From positions 1 through 64,000 of the forward strand of contig NZ_SCMK01000026.1 of the NCBI RefSeq assembly GCF_005503355.1: DNA of 64,000 bases, read 5' to 3'. This document shows, one piece after another, positions 16,414 to 25,216 of the stretch. Origin of the DNA: Sphingomonas sp. 1F27F7B. GTDB taxonomy: Bacteria; Pseudomonadota; Alphaproteobacteria; Sphingomonadales; Sphingomonadaceae. The notes beneath the pieces were generated by a model that worked only from the letters and a program-made list of their open reading frames with translations, searched no databases and was not told the DNA's origin. Each line of letters starts with the position of its first letter. The stretch's first letter is position 1. Both the position numbers and the translations under genes were made by a program.

Positions 16414-16497
16414 GGGATCCCGCGCCTGGAGAGGCCGCCCTTCAGCGCGTCACGCCACCGCAGCGACTAAGTTCCACCGATACTGCTGGAGTTGCCA

Positions 16498-18747
16498 ATG
16501 AAGTTTCCCATGGGCTTGGCTACGCCGTTGCTCGGCATGGGGTTTGTGGCCGGCATTTGCGGACAGGCCGTTGCTCAGACCGCGACGCCTTCGGTCTTAC
16601 CTCCCCTTCCTGCAATGCAGCCGACGGTTGACCGCTCGGGCGTCGATCGTAGTTCGGGAACGATTTCGAATCTGTACTATGAGTCGATCGATATCGGGAA
16701 CCAGTTCAGTGGAATGAAAGCGGGGTATGACTCTGGTGGCGTAATCAATCATGCATCCTACATACAGATCGAGCGCGTCACGATCTATGGCGGCGGTTTC
16801 ATGGTCATGCGGGTTGCAGCGCGTGGCTCGGTGCACGTGTTCGCGCTGGGAACTATATCGCAGACTTACTATCCGGGATTCCCGCCTATAGGGCATGTCG
16901 CCTGGACTTTTTCGCCGTGGGGCACTTCGACCGGTACTTCGAGCTCCGACACGTATTCCGATTACAATGACGACGGCGCTATGCTCGTCTGTTCTGGGCG
17001 CGCCTACTCGATGCATTCGGGAGGAACTTGCTCGCTCTATCTGGCGAACGATGGAACCCGCACGGATTTCCGGATGCCGTCCGTGTCATATGATCTCAAT
17101 CTTCGAAACTGGTACACCAACACGCTTACGGCTGACCACCTGGCATATGCTTGGCCAACGAAGACCGTGATGCCGGACGGAGAAGAAATATCCTACATTT
17201 ATGCCAACTATGGCGAAGTGAATTACGCCGTGGGAGGAAACCCCGGGCCGACAAAATGGAACGCCATCGATAGCTCTCTAGGATATCGAATCTACTTATC
17301 ATCCGTCACACCAACCGGTGGAGCGAATCCGGGGGCAATGCTGCCCATAGGCGATTTAGCGGCCGGTGGCGGCACGCTATATGCGGTCAATACCAGCGCT
17401 GAATATGCAGATCCCACCACAGCGAGCCGCAGCTTCAGCGCTGCGTCTTTTTCTTCTGTCAGAAACCCTGCAGCCGGGGGAGGGCTGACGCTGGTCAATA
17501 ACGCTGTACCTATTGCCACGGTGAACACGACCTCGTCGCCGTGGGGGGTGACCGTAACCAAACCAAATGGCGGCGCCGTTCAATATGGAGGGATGACCTT
17601 GCCCCCATATAGCTCCTTTCGAGGGGTCAATGGCGGTTTCTCCACGCCACAAGGGGCCTTTCCCTCCTTGTCATTCCAAGTGACAAAGAACACGACCACC
17701 TCCTATTCGGTTACTTACGATAACTACAATTACGTGCCGGAGCGATATCAGGGCACGGTATCCAACCCCGACGGGTCGACCGAGAGCTTTGTGGTTCGAT
17801 TCGGCCTTCTTCAGTCCCAAACGGACGGGCTAGGACGAACGGTGGCTTTCGGATATTCCGGCCAGGAAGGCTATTTTTACGGCATCCCCGGCTATGCGCG
17901 ACTTTCGCGATTGTCGAATATCACCCGCCCCGACGGGAGCGGGGTCAGCTACAGCTACGCCCATGGAGCGGTGTCGAGTTCCTCCTTGCTTCCGGCTGGT
18001 GGAGGTGCCGCGTTGACCACGACGGTCGGCCTGGCAAGCAGTTGCACGGTGCCGACATACCGAGTGTGCAACAAGCCGAACTATATTCGAGACCCCAAAG
18101 GCAACCAGACCGATTTCACCTATGATCCTGCTCATGGCGGAATCCTGACCGAGACCCTTCCGGCGGACGATAACGGGGTGCGGCCGCAAAAGCGCTATAC
18201 CTATGCGCAGCTCTATCCGAAGACACTGAACGCAAGCGGGCAGCTGGTGAACGGGCCGCCCGTCTGGCGGCTCGCTCGCGCTTCCGAGTGCATCAGCGCT
18301 TTGCCGTCCAATCCGGCTTCCTGCGTGGGAACCTCCGCCGAACGGGTGACCGAGTTCAGCTACAACAGCAACAATCTCTTCCTGACGTCAAAGACAGATT
18401 CGCTGGGCGATGGCAGTCAATCTTATGTGACTTCCTACACCTATGACTATGCGGGGAACGTGACATCCATGAAAGGTCCGCGGACCGACGTGGATGAAAC
18501 GAGCTACGTGACCTATGACCGGTTACGGCGGAAGGTCTTCGAGATTTCTCCGGATCCGGACGGTGCGGGCCCACTGCCGAGAACGATGGTGCGCCATGTC
18601 TATGATGCCGACGGCAATGAGATCAGGACGGAATATGGCTCCGGTCAGAATGTCGATGGTTCGGATTTCACGGTAAATCGCTTCGACCGCGTCACATATG
18701 ACCCCGTCACCGGCGCTGCCCTGAAGAAGGAAGTCGTCACGCCTTAG
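16498..18747 (+). CDS. Exported N-terminal RHS chain (locus B, chain 1)
   Basis: A 749-residue protein starting at ATG 16498 (GGAG six bases upstream; the TTG at 16492 is less likely). The signal peptide MKFPMGLATPLLGMGFVAGI ends near AVAQ. A long beta-rich N-terminal region without clear YD repeats is followed by YD units from about residue 450 on (VAFGYSGQEGYFYG, TDFTYDPAHGGILTET, TYDYAGNVTSMKG, RHVYDADGNEIR). It shares the CNKP and double-Cys segments seen in locus A. There is no RHS core and no toxin tip: the chain simply ends after a YD unit (YDPVTGAALKKEVVTP). The missing half is encoded 51 bp downstream with its own signal peptide. The two chains probably complete one shell, as TcB and TcC do in Tc toxins. 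Confidence 0.8.
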   Translation: MKFPMGLATPLLGMGFVAGICGQAVAQTATPSVLPPLPAMQPTVDRSGVDRSSGTISNLYYESIDIGNQFSGMKAGYDSGGVINHASYIQIERVTIYGGGFMVMRVAARGSVHVFALGTISQTYYPGFPPIGHVAWTFSPWGTSTGTSSSDTYSDYNDDGAMLVCSGRAYSMHSGGTCSLYLANDGTRTDFRMPSVSYDLNLRNWYTNTLTADHLAYAWPTKTVMPDGEEISYIYANYGEVNYAVGGNPGPTKWNAIDSSLGYRIYLSSVTPTGGANPGAMLPIGDLAAGGGTLYAVNTSAEYADPTTASRSFSAASFSSVRNPAAGGGLTLVNNAVPIATVNTTSSPWGVTVTKPNGGAVQYGGMTLPPYSSFRGVNGGFSTPQGAFPSLSFQVTKNTTTSYSVTYDNYNYVPERYQGTVSNPDGSTESFVVRFGLLQSQTDGLGRTVAFGYSGQEGYFYGIPGYARLSRLSNITRPDGSGVSYSYAHGAVSSSSLLPAGGGAALTTTVGLASSCTVPTYRVCNKPNYIRDPKGNQTDFTYDPAHGGILTETLPADDNGVRPQKRYTYAQLYPKTLNASGQLVNGPPVWRLARASECISALPSNPASCVGTSAERVTEFSYNSNNLFLTSKTDSLGDGSQSYVTSYTYDYAGNVTSMKGPRTDVDETSYVTYDRLRRKVFEISPDPDGAGPLPRTMVRHVYDADGNEIRTEYGSGQNVDGSDFTVNRFDRVTYDPVTGAALKKEVVTP

Positions 18748-18798
18748 TTTTTTTCCGCTCCCTCATGATTTGCGGAACCGGTTCTTAGGGGTTTTGAG

Positions 18799-21138
18799 AT
18801 GTCGTTAGGACACAAGCTTCAAACGAACACATGCGCTGGCTTGGCGCTTGCGGCAGCAGGGTGCATTTCGGCTACCGCCGACGCGCAGACAATACACAGC
18901 GTGACCCAATATAGTTACGATGCAATGGAGCGTCTCGATTGCACGGCGGTACGGATGAATCCGGCGGTGTTCGGAAGCCTGCCGGCAAGCGCCTGCGCGT
19001 TGGGGACGGAAGGGAGCCAGGGCCCGGACCGGATCACGAAGAACGTCTATGACGCGGCGGACCAGTTGCTCCAGGTACGCAAGGCCGTGGGGACGAGCCT
19101 CGAGCAGGCCTATACGACGTACAGCTACACACCGAACGGCAAGCAGGAATATGTCGTCGATGCGAACGGCAACAAGGCCCGGCTGGTCTATGACGCATAT
19201 GATCGCCAGGTGCAGTGGCAATTCCCCTCGACGAGTGCGCCGGGTGGCTACAACCCCTCGACGCCCGCCAATGCGCTGGCGACGGCGGGCGCGGTCAACA
19301 CCAATGACCGCGAGGAATATGGCTATGACGCGAACGGCAACCGCACCTCGCTGAGGAAGCGTGACGGCCGGGTGTTCGGCTATACCTTCGACGCGCTCAA
19401 CCGGATGACGGCGAAGATCGTGCCGACGGCGTGCGTGGCGGGCTATGCCTGCACCAGCGTGAACCCCCCGGCGACGCGCAGCGTCTATTACGGCTACGAC
19501 CTGCGCGGCCTGCAGACGGCGGCCCGGTTCGACAGCGCAAGCGGCGCGGATGCGGTGACGCAGGTCTATGACGGGTTCGGACGGATCACGTCGAGCGCCA
19601 CGAGCATGGCCGGGGTGAGCCGCAGCCTGAGCTATCAATATGATGCTGACAGCAACCGGACGCGGATCACCCATCCGGACGGCAATGTCTTCACCTATGC
19701 CTATGACGGCCTCGACCGGCCGACGGACACCTATGAAAGCGGCCTGTACCAGCGGCTGCATTTCGACTGGGACAGCCAGGGGCGCCGCTGGGGCGAGTGG
19801 CGCGGGGCGGTCTTCTCGACCTATGGCTATGACCCGATCTCGCGGCCGGCGAGCATCACCCATGACCTGGCCGGCTCGGCCTATGACGTGACGACGTCTC
19901 TCGGCTATAATCCAGCCAATCAGATCGTCGGCAGGACGCGGTCCAACGATGCCTATGCGTTCACGGGCTTCGTGAACGTCAATCGGGGCTATGCGCCGAA
20001 CGGGCTCAACCAATATGCGAGCGTGGCCGGCACCGGCTTCGGCTATGATGCCAATGGCAACCTGATCTCGGATGGCACCACCAATTACGCCTATGACGCC
20101 GAGAACCGGCTGGTGGCGAACTCGGCGGGCGTGAACCTGATCTATGACCCGCTCGGCCGGCTCTACCAGGTCTATCGGGCTGGGGTGAGCGATACGCGCT
20201 TCCTCTATGACGGCGACCAGCTCACGGTCGAATATGACGGATCGGGCAATCTGCTGCGGCGCTATGTGCACAGTGTCGGCGAAGACGATCCGATGCTCTG
20301 GTATGAGGGGGCATCGCTCGCCGACCTGCGCAGCATGCAGGTCGATCATCAGGGCTCGATCGTGTCGGTCGCCGATGCCGGCGGCAACAAGCTCGCGATC
20401 AACAGCTATGACGAATATGGTATCCCGGCGACGGGCAACATGGGTCGGTTCCAATATACCGGCCAGGCCTGGATCCCCGAACTGGGCATGTACCACTACA
20501 AGGCCCGCATCTACTCGCCCACCCTCGGGCGGTTCCTGCAGACCGATCCCATCGGATATGAGGACCAGATCAACCTCTATGCGTACGTGGGGAATGATCC
20601 AGTCAACGGGCGCGATCCGAGCGGCCAAGACAAGGTAACTTGTGACGTCACCATAGTTGCGAGTGGAAGTAGAGAGGTCACCACTATCAAATGCCACGCA
20701 TCACCTACTGATGATAAAAATACAAAAATAACATTCACACGAAACGGCAAAAAGGCAGGCTCCGTAACTGTTGATGGTCAGACCACTCGCGATCAGAATG
20801 TAGAAAACAATGTGGTTTCAGCCATCAAAAGAACTACAGGAATCGGGGTTCAATTTACTAGAATCAATCCGAGGCAGCCCTATCTTACCGACACTGATGC
20901 GTCGAGAGATGCGAGGGCTCGGGGTTGGACTGACACGGGTCAAATATCGAAAGGCGGGGCTAAAATATGGCATGATCCTAAGAGCGGAATGTACTATACG
21001 AGAGACAGGCCGGCTCAAGCTACCGGAACGACGCATAACGGAGGGGCTTGGAAAGGCGCCTACACGCCAGACGGCTTAAACTCAAAAGAAACAAGAGCAG
21101 GGACTTTTGATAGGTTCCTCGATCCAATAGGGCCTTAA
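18799..21138 (+). CDS. Exported C-terminal RHS chain with Ntox21-like toxin tip (locus B, chain 2)
   Basis: A 779-residue protein with its own signal peptide (about residues 1-30, ending SATADAQ). YD repeats begin immediately (VTQYSYDAMERLDC) and continue to an RHS core near residues 540-612 (FLQTDPIGYEDQINLYAYVG, NDPVNGRDPSG). The tip of about 165 residues is AT-rich and ends with GWTDTGQISKGGAKIWHDP, then HNGGAWK and GTFDRFLDPIG. The HNGG.WK plus GTYD pattern is that of the Ntox21-type toxin domain of polymorphic toxins (proposed nuclease). Core proteins of this type self-cleave after the DPSG region to free the toxin inside the shell; that is known for the family, not shown here. The body is near-identical in layout and similar in DNA to locus C chain 2. 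Candidate immunity gene follows 2 bp later. Confidence 0.82.
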   Translation: MSLGHKLQTNTCAGLALAAAGCISATADAQTIHSVTQYSYDAMERLDCTAVRMNPAVFGSLPASACALGTEGSQGPDRITKNVYDAADQLLQVRKAVGTSLEQAYTTYSYTPNGKQEYVVDANGNKARLVYDAYDRQVQWQFPSTSAPGGYNPSTPANALATAGAVNTNDREEYGYDANGNRTSLRKRDGRVFGYTFDALNRMTAKIVPTACVAGYACTSVNPPATRSVYYGYDLRGLQTAARFDSASGADAVTQVYDGFGRITSSATSMAGVSRSLSYQYDADSNRTRITHPDGNVFTYAYDGLDRPTDTYESGLYQRLHFDWDSQGRRWGEWRGAVFSTYGYDPISRPASITHDLAGSAYDVTTSLGYNPANQIVGRTRSNDAYAFTGFVNVNRGYAPNGLNQYASVAGTGFGYDANGNLISDGTTNYAYDAENRLVANSAGVNLIYDPLGRLYQVYRAGVSDTRFLYDGDQLTVEYDGSGNLLRRYVHSVGEDDPMLWYEGASLADLRSMQVDHQGSIVSVADAGGNKLAINSYDEYGIPATGNMGRFQYTGQAWIPELGMYHYKARIYSPTLGRFLQTDPIGYEDQINLYAYVGNDPVNGRDPSGQDKVTCDVTIVASGSREVTTIKCHASPTDDKNTKITFTRNGKKAGSVTVDGQTTRDQNVENNVVSAIKRTTGIGVQFTRINPRQPYLTDTDASRDARARGWTDTGQISKGGAKIWHDPKSGMYYTRDRPAQATGTTHNGGAWKGAYTPDGLNSKETRAGTFDRFLDPIGP

Positions 21139-21140
21139 TT

Positions 21141-21560
21141 TTGCGGCTGATAAATATAGCTCCGTCTTGTGAATATTCTGATCTTACGATCGATAGTAAT
21201 ATGGAGCGTAACTACATTCATGCTTTGTCGAAGTTTCTGGAGGCATTTTTAATTGACAATGAGGAAGCGCACGTAGTCATCACAAAATATCAGGTGATAA
21301 AGCCGTGTGACCGCTCAGGGCATTTTGGCATCGGTTCGCGAGTGGCGGCAAAGGATATTTTTAGCATTGTTGATATGGCTATAAGAGATAATATATCGGC
21401 AATACTTCGAGGTAGTGGATGTAGATTTTTTTCTTTTGGGTATGATTATGATGCATGGTTATGCCACAAACATTCAGACACTATATCTTATGAAAGCTCT
21501 TATATTGTGGTGTCGGACATAAGTGATGACCTCATTAGAACCGATTGGTATGATAACTAG
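21141..21560 (+). CDS. Candidate immunity protein for RHS locus B
   Basis: A frame of 139 codons begins with TTG two bases after the toxin stop; an ATG at 21201 is the alternative start (119 residues). The protein has no signal peptide or membrane segment, is rich in Asp, Ser and Tyr, and is much more AT-rich than flanking genes. Position directly after a toxin-tipped RHS chain is the only evidence for an immunity role. No family was recognised. Confidence 0.6.
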   Translation: MRLINIAPSCEYSDLTIDSNMERNYIHALSKFLEAFLIDNEEAHVVITKYQVIKPCDRSGHFGIGSRVAAKDIFSIVDMAIRDNISAILRGSGCRFFSFGYDYDAWLCHKHSDTISYESSYIVVSDISDDLIRTDWYDN

Positions 21561-21630
21561 GTATTTGACCACACGGTTTGATGGGGCATCAAGTAGCTTT
21601 TGAATCAGGTACTTAAGAATCGCGCGCGGG

Positions 21631-22086
21631 TCAGATTTCTCGTCCGGCGATATGCGGATTATCGAGTGCGGAAAGGATATCGATCCCCTCGCTGTGAGAA
21701 GCTATTGCGTCGATCTCCAGTGTCGGAATCGCTATGCGGAGTTTATCGATCGCCAAAATAACGGCAGGAGTTTTCGGGCAGTTCTTAGGTTTGAACGCGG
21801 ATCGTGCATTATCAACGTCTCGCCGATTGCACAGGATACCTGCGTTGCTCAGAATTTTGGCGAACTGGTCAGCAGTTTCCCCATCGACTTTCTTTGTCAG
21901 GCCCGCCTTCGAAGTCTGCCATGCGGCACATAGCGATTGCCGCAGCCGTTTGAGGTTGGGGTCAGTCTTCTTCAGATACTTCGCACCGGCTTTGCCCAGC
22001 GCGGACTGCGACAGCACATAGACTGCGAACGCGTGATACTCTGCGGTCGTCTTCAGGCAGAGGGGTCTATCGACCCCGAACGACTC
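21631..22086 (-). pseudogene. Unidentified coding remnant between RHS modules
   Basis: The minus strand is open from just after a TAG (22087-22089) to a stop at 21631, giving about 151 residues: ESFGVDRPLCLKTTAEYHAF, then a Lys-rich stretch (KYLKKTDPNLKRLRQ) and IDKLRIAIPTLEIDAIASHS. The same frame continues upstream of the TAG as WETVDQLIEMRRY, so it looks like a gene broken by a nonsense change and cut where the orphan RHS core begins. I do not recognise the family. It may be a decayed cassette or cargo gene. Confidence 0.4.
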
Positions 22087-22125
22087 CTAGTAGCGACGCA
22101 TTTCGATGAGCTGGTCGACCGTCTC

Positions 22126-22443
22126 CCAAGCTCGCGATCAACAGCTATGACGAATATGGTATCCCCGGGGGCGGGCAACATGGGCCGGTTCCAGTACACC
22201 GGCCAGGCCTGGATCCCCGAGCTGCGCATGTACCACTACAAGGCCCGCATCTACTCCCCCACCATCGGACGCTTCCTCCAGACCGATCCCATCGGGTATG
22301 AGGATCAGGTCAACCTCTATGCCTATGTCGGCGATGATCCGATGAACAATACCGATCCGACGGGGGAAGATTGCAAGGGTAGAGATAGCTTAGATTGCGA
22401 GAAGTCCGATGTCGCTGCTACCGGGCCTCAAGCAACCAACTGA
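22126..22443 (+). pseudogene. Orphan RHS core with short tip, frameshifted
   Basis: From INSYDEYGIP the sequence matches the RHS core of chain 2 of loci B and C: GRFQYTGQAWIPELRMYHYK, ARIYSPTIGRFLQTDPIGYE, NLYAYVGDDPMNNTDPTG, followed by a 27-residue tip ending at a TGA (22441-22443). An extra G in GGTATCCCCGGGGGCGGG breaks the frame in the first part, and nothing of the upstream shell is present. Such displaced core/tip cassettes are known beside rhs genes and can serve as donors for tip exchange. No immunity gene follows directly. Confidence 0.8.
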
Positions 22444-22536
22444 GATGAAAGGGATTCTTGCGCAGTGTATTTCTGAGGCAGCGTTACCCGCGGAATTGCG
22501 ATTTTGAGGCACTGTTAGACGGGTACGGCGCATAGA

Positions 22537-22563
22537 CGGAAAACTGCCTCTCGCAGTTTTCCG
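22537..22563. repeat. Perfect 11-bp hairpin
   Basis: CGGAAAACTGC (22537-22547) pairs exactly with GCAGTTTTCCG (22553-22563) around a CTCTC loop. It stands 94 bp after the orphan RHS core. It could act as a transcription terminator (the following bases are CCATTTTCTTG), but a true T-run is missing. Confidence 0.45.
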
Positions 22564-22572
22564 CCATTTTCT

Positions 22573-22630
22573 TGAGGCGGTCTTATCTGGGTACAACATG
22601 ACTTTGTCGTACCCAATTAAGACCGCCTCA
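22573..22630. repeat. 13-bp inverted repeat with nested 7-bp repeat
   Basis: TGAGGCGGTCTTA (22573-22585) is exactly complementary to TAAGACCGCCTCA (22618-22630); inside it TGGGTAC (22588-22594) pairs with GTACCCA (22609-22615). The result is a long cruciform directly after another hairpin. No gene is seen in 22444-22959. It may be the end of a small mobile repeat or a recombination scar. Confidence 0.5.
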
Positions 22631-22959
22631 TATCCAAAATAAGGATGCCTCAGAGGGGTCCTTCGGTGACCGCAGACGCTCGTTGGGTGTCGAGTGACCG
22701 ATACTGGGCCGGTTGCGGACTGGCAGCTTGTAGTCGGTGCAGACCCTCCTTCATCGGCCTCGCAGCATCGCTTCGGCACAATGTCGGCCTCCTCTCGAAT
22801 TGGCGGCGCTCCCTCGCGGCGCTCGGAAGGCGTTACGGATGACAGTCAGCCGACTCATTTGGCCGTAGACTAAATAGCGCATGCCGATATGGTACCGGGG
22901 CAGTGGTTCGCCGGCATTTGGATATGCATGTCGGGGAGTTGGTTTCGGCGGGAGAAGTG

Positions 22960-23199
22960 ATGCGTAACGGCAGGCATGTTTTGACAATGTCCGCAGCAAT
23001 TCTGCTGGGGCTGGTAGCGCTGGCTGCCACGGCCGCACCGCCCTCCCCGGCGAACGAAACAACGAACTACACCTATGACGCCCTTGGTCGGCTGGTGAAG
23101 GTCGAGCAGGAGGGCGGCGTGAACAACGGCGTCGCCAGCAACTACAGCTACGACAAGGCTGGCAACCGGACGAATGTGAACGTCACCGGGGCACCCTGA
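22960..23199 (+). CDS. Secreted mini-protein of two YD repeats (locus C)
   Basis: A 79-residue paralogue of the mini-protein at 16174-16413: signal peptide MRNGRHVLTMSAAILLGLVA and two YD units (NYTYDALGRLVKVEQ and NYSYDKAGNRTNVNV), ending in the same VTGAP. The start is set by GGGAGAA just upstream; the longer frame to 22903 has no signal peptide. The mature part differs from its paralogue at only a few residues, more conserved than the flanking chain 1 proteins, which suggests selection on the mini-protein. It lies 143 bp before chain 1 of locus C. Function unknown. Confidence 0.75.
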   Translation: MRNGRHVLTMSAAILLGLVALAATAAPPSPANETTNYTYDALGRLVKVEQEGGVNNGVASNYSYDKAGNRTNVNVTGAP

Positions 23200-23342
23200 T
23201 ACTGCTCACGTACCGAGCGCCCTCCCCGCGTTTAAGTCGGCGGCGAGCACGAAATCCGTATGCTCAAATTTTCCATTCCTGAAAGCGATGCGACGCATTT
23301 GCGAAACGGGAACCTCATTTCATCGCTATCACGGGTGGAATC

Positions 23343-25205
23343 ATGATGATGCGTAGGGTCATTTACTTACAATCTTTCGTAGCTGCATTTGCGTTGATGC
23401 CACAATCAGCGTTCGCGCAGATGCAAAGCGATGGCACGCCGCCGCGCATAGACACGCGATCGGAGGCAGGGGTTAGCTTCTCTACTGGCGCATATTCATA
23501 TGAAGAGAAGGATCTTTCTATCGGGAGCGGGCCGTTCCCAGCCTCTCTCGATGTTTCCCGGCAGTACACAAGCAGTATTGGCGGCAACACCTCTCCCGAA
23601 CTTGGTTCGCAAGGGTGGACGCTCACATTGGACGCGGCCATCAACAACAGAAAGATAGATAATTACATCACGCAGGGGTTCACGTATCCGAATGGCAAGC
23701 AGCCATATGTATACAACATAGTATATGGCGCTAAATCGCTTGCGTTTCTTGGAGGCACCTCGAGCCCGACAGGTGGGTTCATAGGCACCTATCGGCCCGC
23801 CTATTGGGGCGGGGCCACCCTGGAGTTTTCGGGCACCGAGCAGGATGGGCATCACACACTTAGGGATTCCGATGGCTCGCGCCTGTATTTTGGCTCGCGC
23901 ACGCAGGGCTTGCGGGTTCAAACTTGGACTGCCGCCGATGGCACCATAGCCACCTACACATATGATGCCAGCAATCGGCCCCAGATTATCACAAATAACC
24001 GTGGGTATGCGGTGCTTTTCAATTACAATTTGAATGGCACCAATTCGTTGAGAATTTGCGTTGTGAATCTGGCATCGGATTATGTGAACGCCTCATCGAC
24101 ATGTCCGCAAAATTCCCGTCAGGTGACGTATAATTACGGAGCTGCGGCGGGCGCTCAGGTTCTGACGAGTGTCAACAAGCCGGACGGAAATACCACATAT
24201 TATGAATATGATACGCGCTCTCATCTCGCGTGCATAAGAAAATCTGCCGCGGGGCCGTGCGTAATCAACAATACTTATAATATCTGCCGGCGGGACCCGT
24301 CCAAGCCAACCGATCCTCCCGGGATGCGATGGATGGACCAGGTGATACGGCAGGAAACCGCCACCGGTGAGGTATACACATATTCATTCGAGGCGAATCC
24401 GATTTGCCCGGATCCGATGGGGTATCGGACGACGACGTCGACTACGGGGCCCAAAGGCACGAAGACTGTTCAACTGAACGATTCCGGATCCGCGCTTTCC
24501 ATCACGGACGAACTATCGGCAGTCCAGGCGGCCACCTATACCGGAGGCGCTAGCCTTCTGGGCGAGCCGGCCCTTGTCGCCTCGACAACTGTTCCGGAGG
24601 GAAATGGCGGCACCTACAGCTACGATACCCGTGGAAATCTCGTAACGAAGAAAATCCGCGCCAAGCCGGGATCCGGCCTTGCGGATATCGCATCGTCAGC
24701 AAGTTTCCCGGCAACTTGCGCAAACCCCGTTTCGTGCAACAAGCCTGACTATGTCATCGATGCCAATGGCAAGCGCACGGACTACACCTATGACGGCGCA
24801 CATGGCGGCGTGCTGACCGAAACTGGGCCGGCGGATGCAAACGGAATCCAGGCAGTCAAGCGCTATGCCTATGCGCAGCGCTACGCGTGGATCAAGAACG
24901 CTGGCGGCAGCTTCGTCCAGGCCGCGACTGCGGTTTGGGTGCTGACTGAGGAGCGCAGCTGCCGCGCGACGGCGACAACGGGCAACGCATGCGCCGGCGG
25001 CGCGGCGGACGAAATAATCGTCAGTTACGACTATGGACCCAGCACGGGTTCGACCGGCAACAATCTCCTGCTTCGGGGCAAGACGGTCACTGCGCAGGAT
25101 TCTGACGGCGTCATTCGCAGCCTGCGCACCTGTTACGGCTATGACCGTGACGGCAGCAAGATCTGGGAAACGAGCCCGCGCGCCGGGTTGGCAGCCTGTT
25201 ACTAA
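23343..25205 (+). CDS. Exported N-terminal RHS chain (locus C, chain 1)
   Basis: A 620-residue protein with a signal peptide (MMMRRVIYLQSFVAAFALMP, cleavage near SAFAQ). The N-terminal region (VSFSTGAYSYEEKDLSIG, FPASLDVSRQY, GWTLTLDAAI) looks like the DUF6531-type entry domain of RHS proteins. YD-like units follow (IATYTYDASNRPQII, NTTYYEYDTRSHLACI, GTYSYDTRGNLVTK, TDYTYDGAHGGVLTET). Cys pairs at PATC...SCNKP and SCRATATTGNAC match those of loci A and B. It ends abruptly at ETSPRAGLAACY with no core or tip. Chain 2 starts 11 bp later. GGTGGA before ATG 23343 supports the start. A YD shell cannot close without the second chain, so the two are expected to act together. Confidence 0.8.
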   Translation: MMMRRVIYLQSFVAAFALMPQSAFAQMQSDGTPPRIDTRSEAGVSFSTGAYSYEEKDLSIGSGPFPASLDVSRQYTSSIGGNTSPELGSQGWTLTLDAAINNRKIDNYITQGFTYPNGKQPYVYNIVYGAKSLAFLGGTSSPTGGFIGTYRPAYWGGATLEFSGTEQDGHHTLRDSDGSRLYFGSRTQGLRVQTWTAADGTIATYTYDASNRPQIITNNRGYAVLFNYNLNGTNSLRICVVNLASDYVNASSTCPQNSRQVTYNYGAAAGAQVLTSVNKPDGNTTYYEYDTRSHLACIRKSAAGPCVINNTYNICRRDPSKPTDPPGMRWMDQVIRQETATGEVYTYSFEANPICPDPMGYRTTTSTTGPKGTKTVQLNDSGSALSITDELSAVQAATYTGGASLLGEPALVASTTVPEGNGGTYSYDTRGNLVTKKIRAKPGSGLADIASSASFPATCANPVSCNKPDYVIDANGKRTDYTYDGAHGGVLTETGPADANGIQAVKRYAYAQRYAWIKNAGGSFVQAATAVWVLTEERSCRATATTGNACAGGAADEIIVSYDYGPSTGSTGNNLLLRGKTVTAQDSDGVIRSLRTCYGYDRDGSKIWETSPRAGLAACY

Positions 25206-25216
25206 AGGGGGATAGT

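Noticed and set aside
18805..20697. Long open frame of 630 codons on the minus strand opposite RHS chain 2 of locus B
   Set aside because: It mirrors the YD-repeat codon pattern, has repetitive low-complexity Arg/Ile/Val content and no recognisable motif; the plus strand has signal peptide, YD repeats and core.
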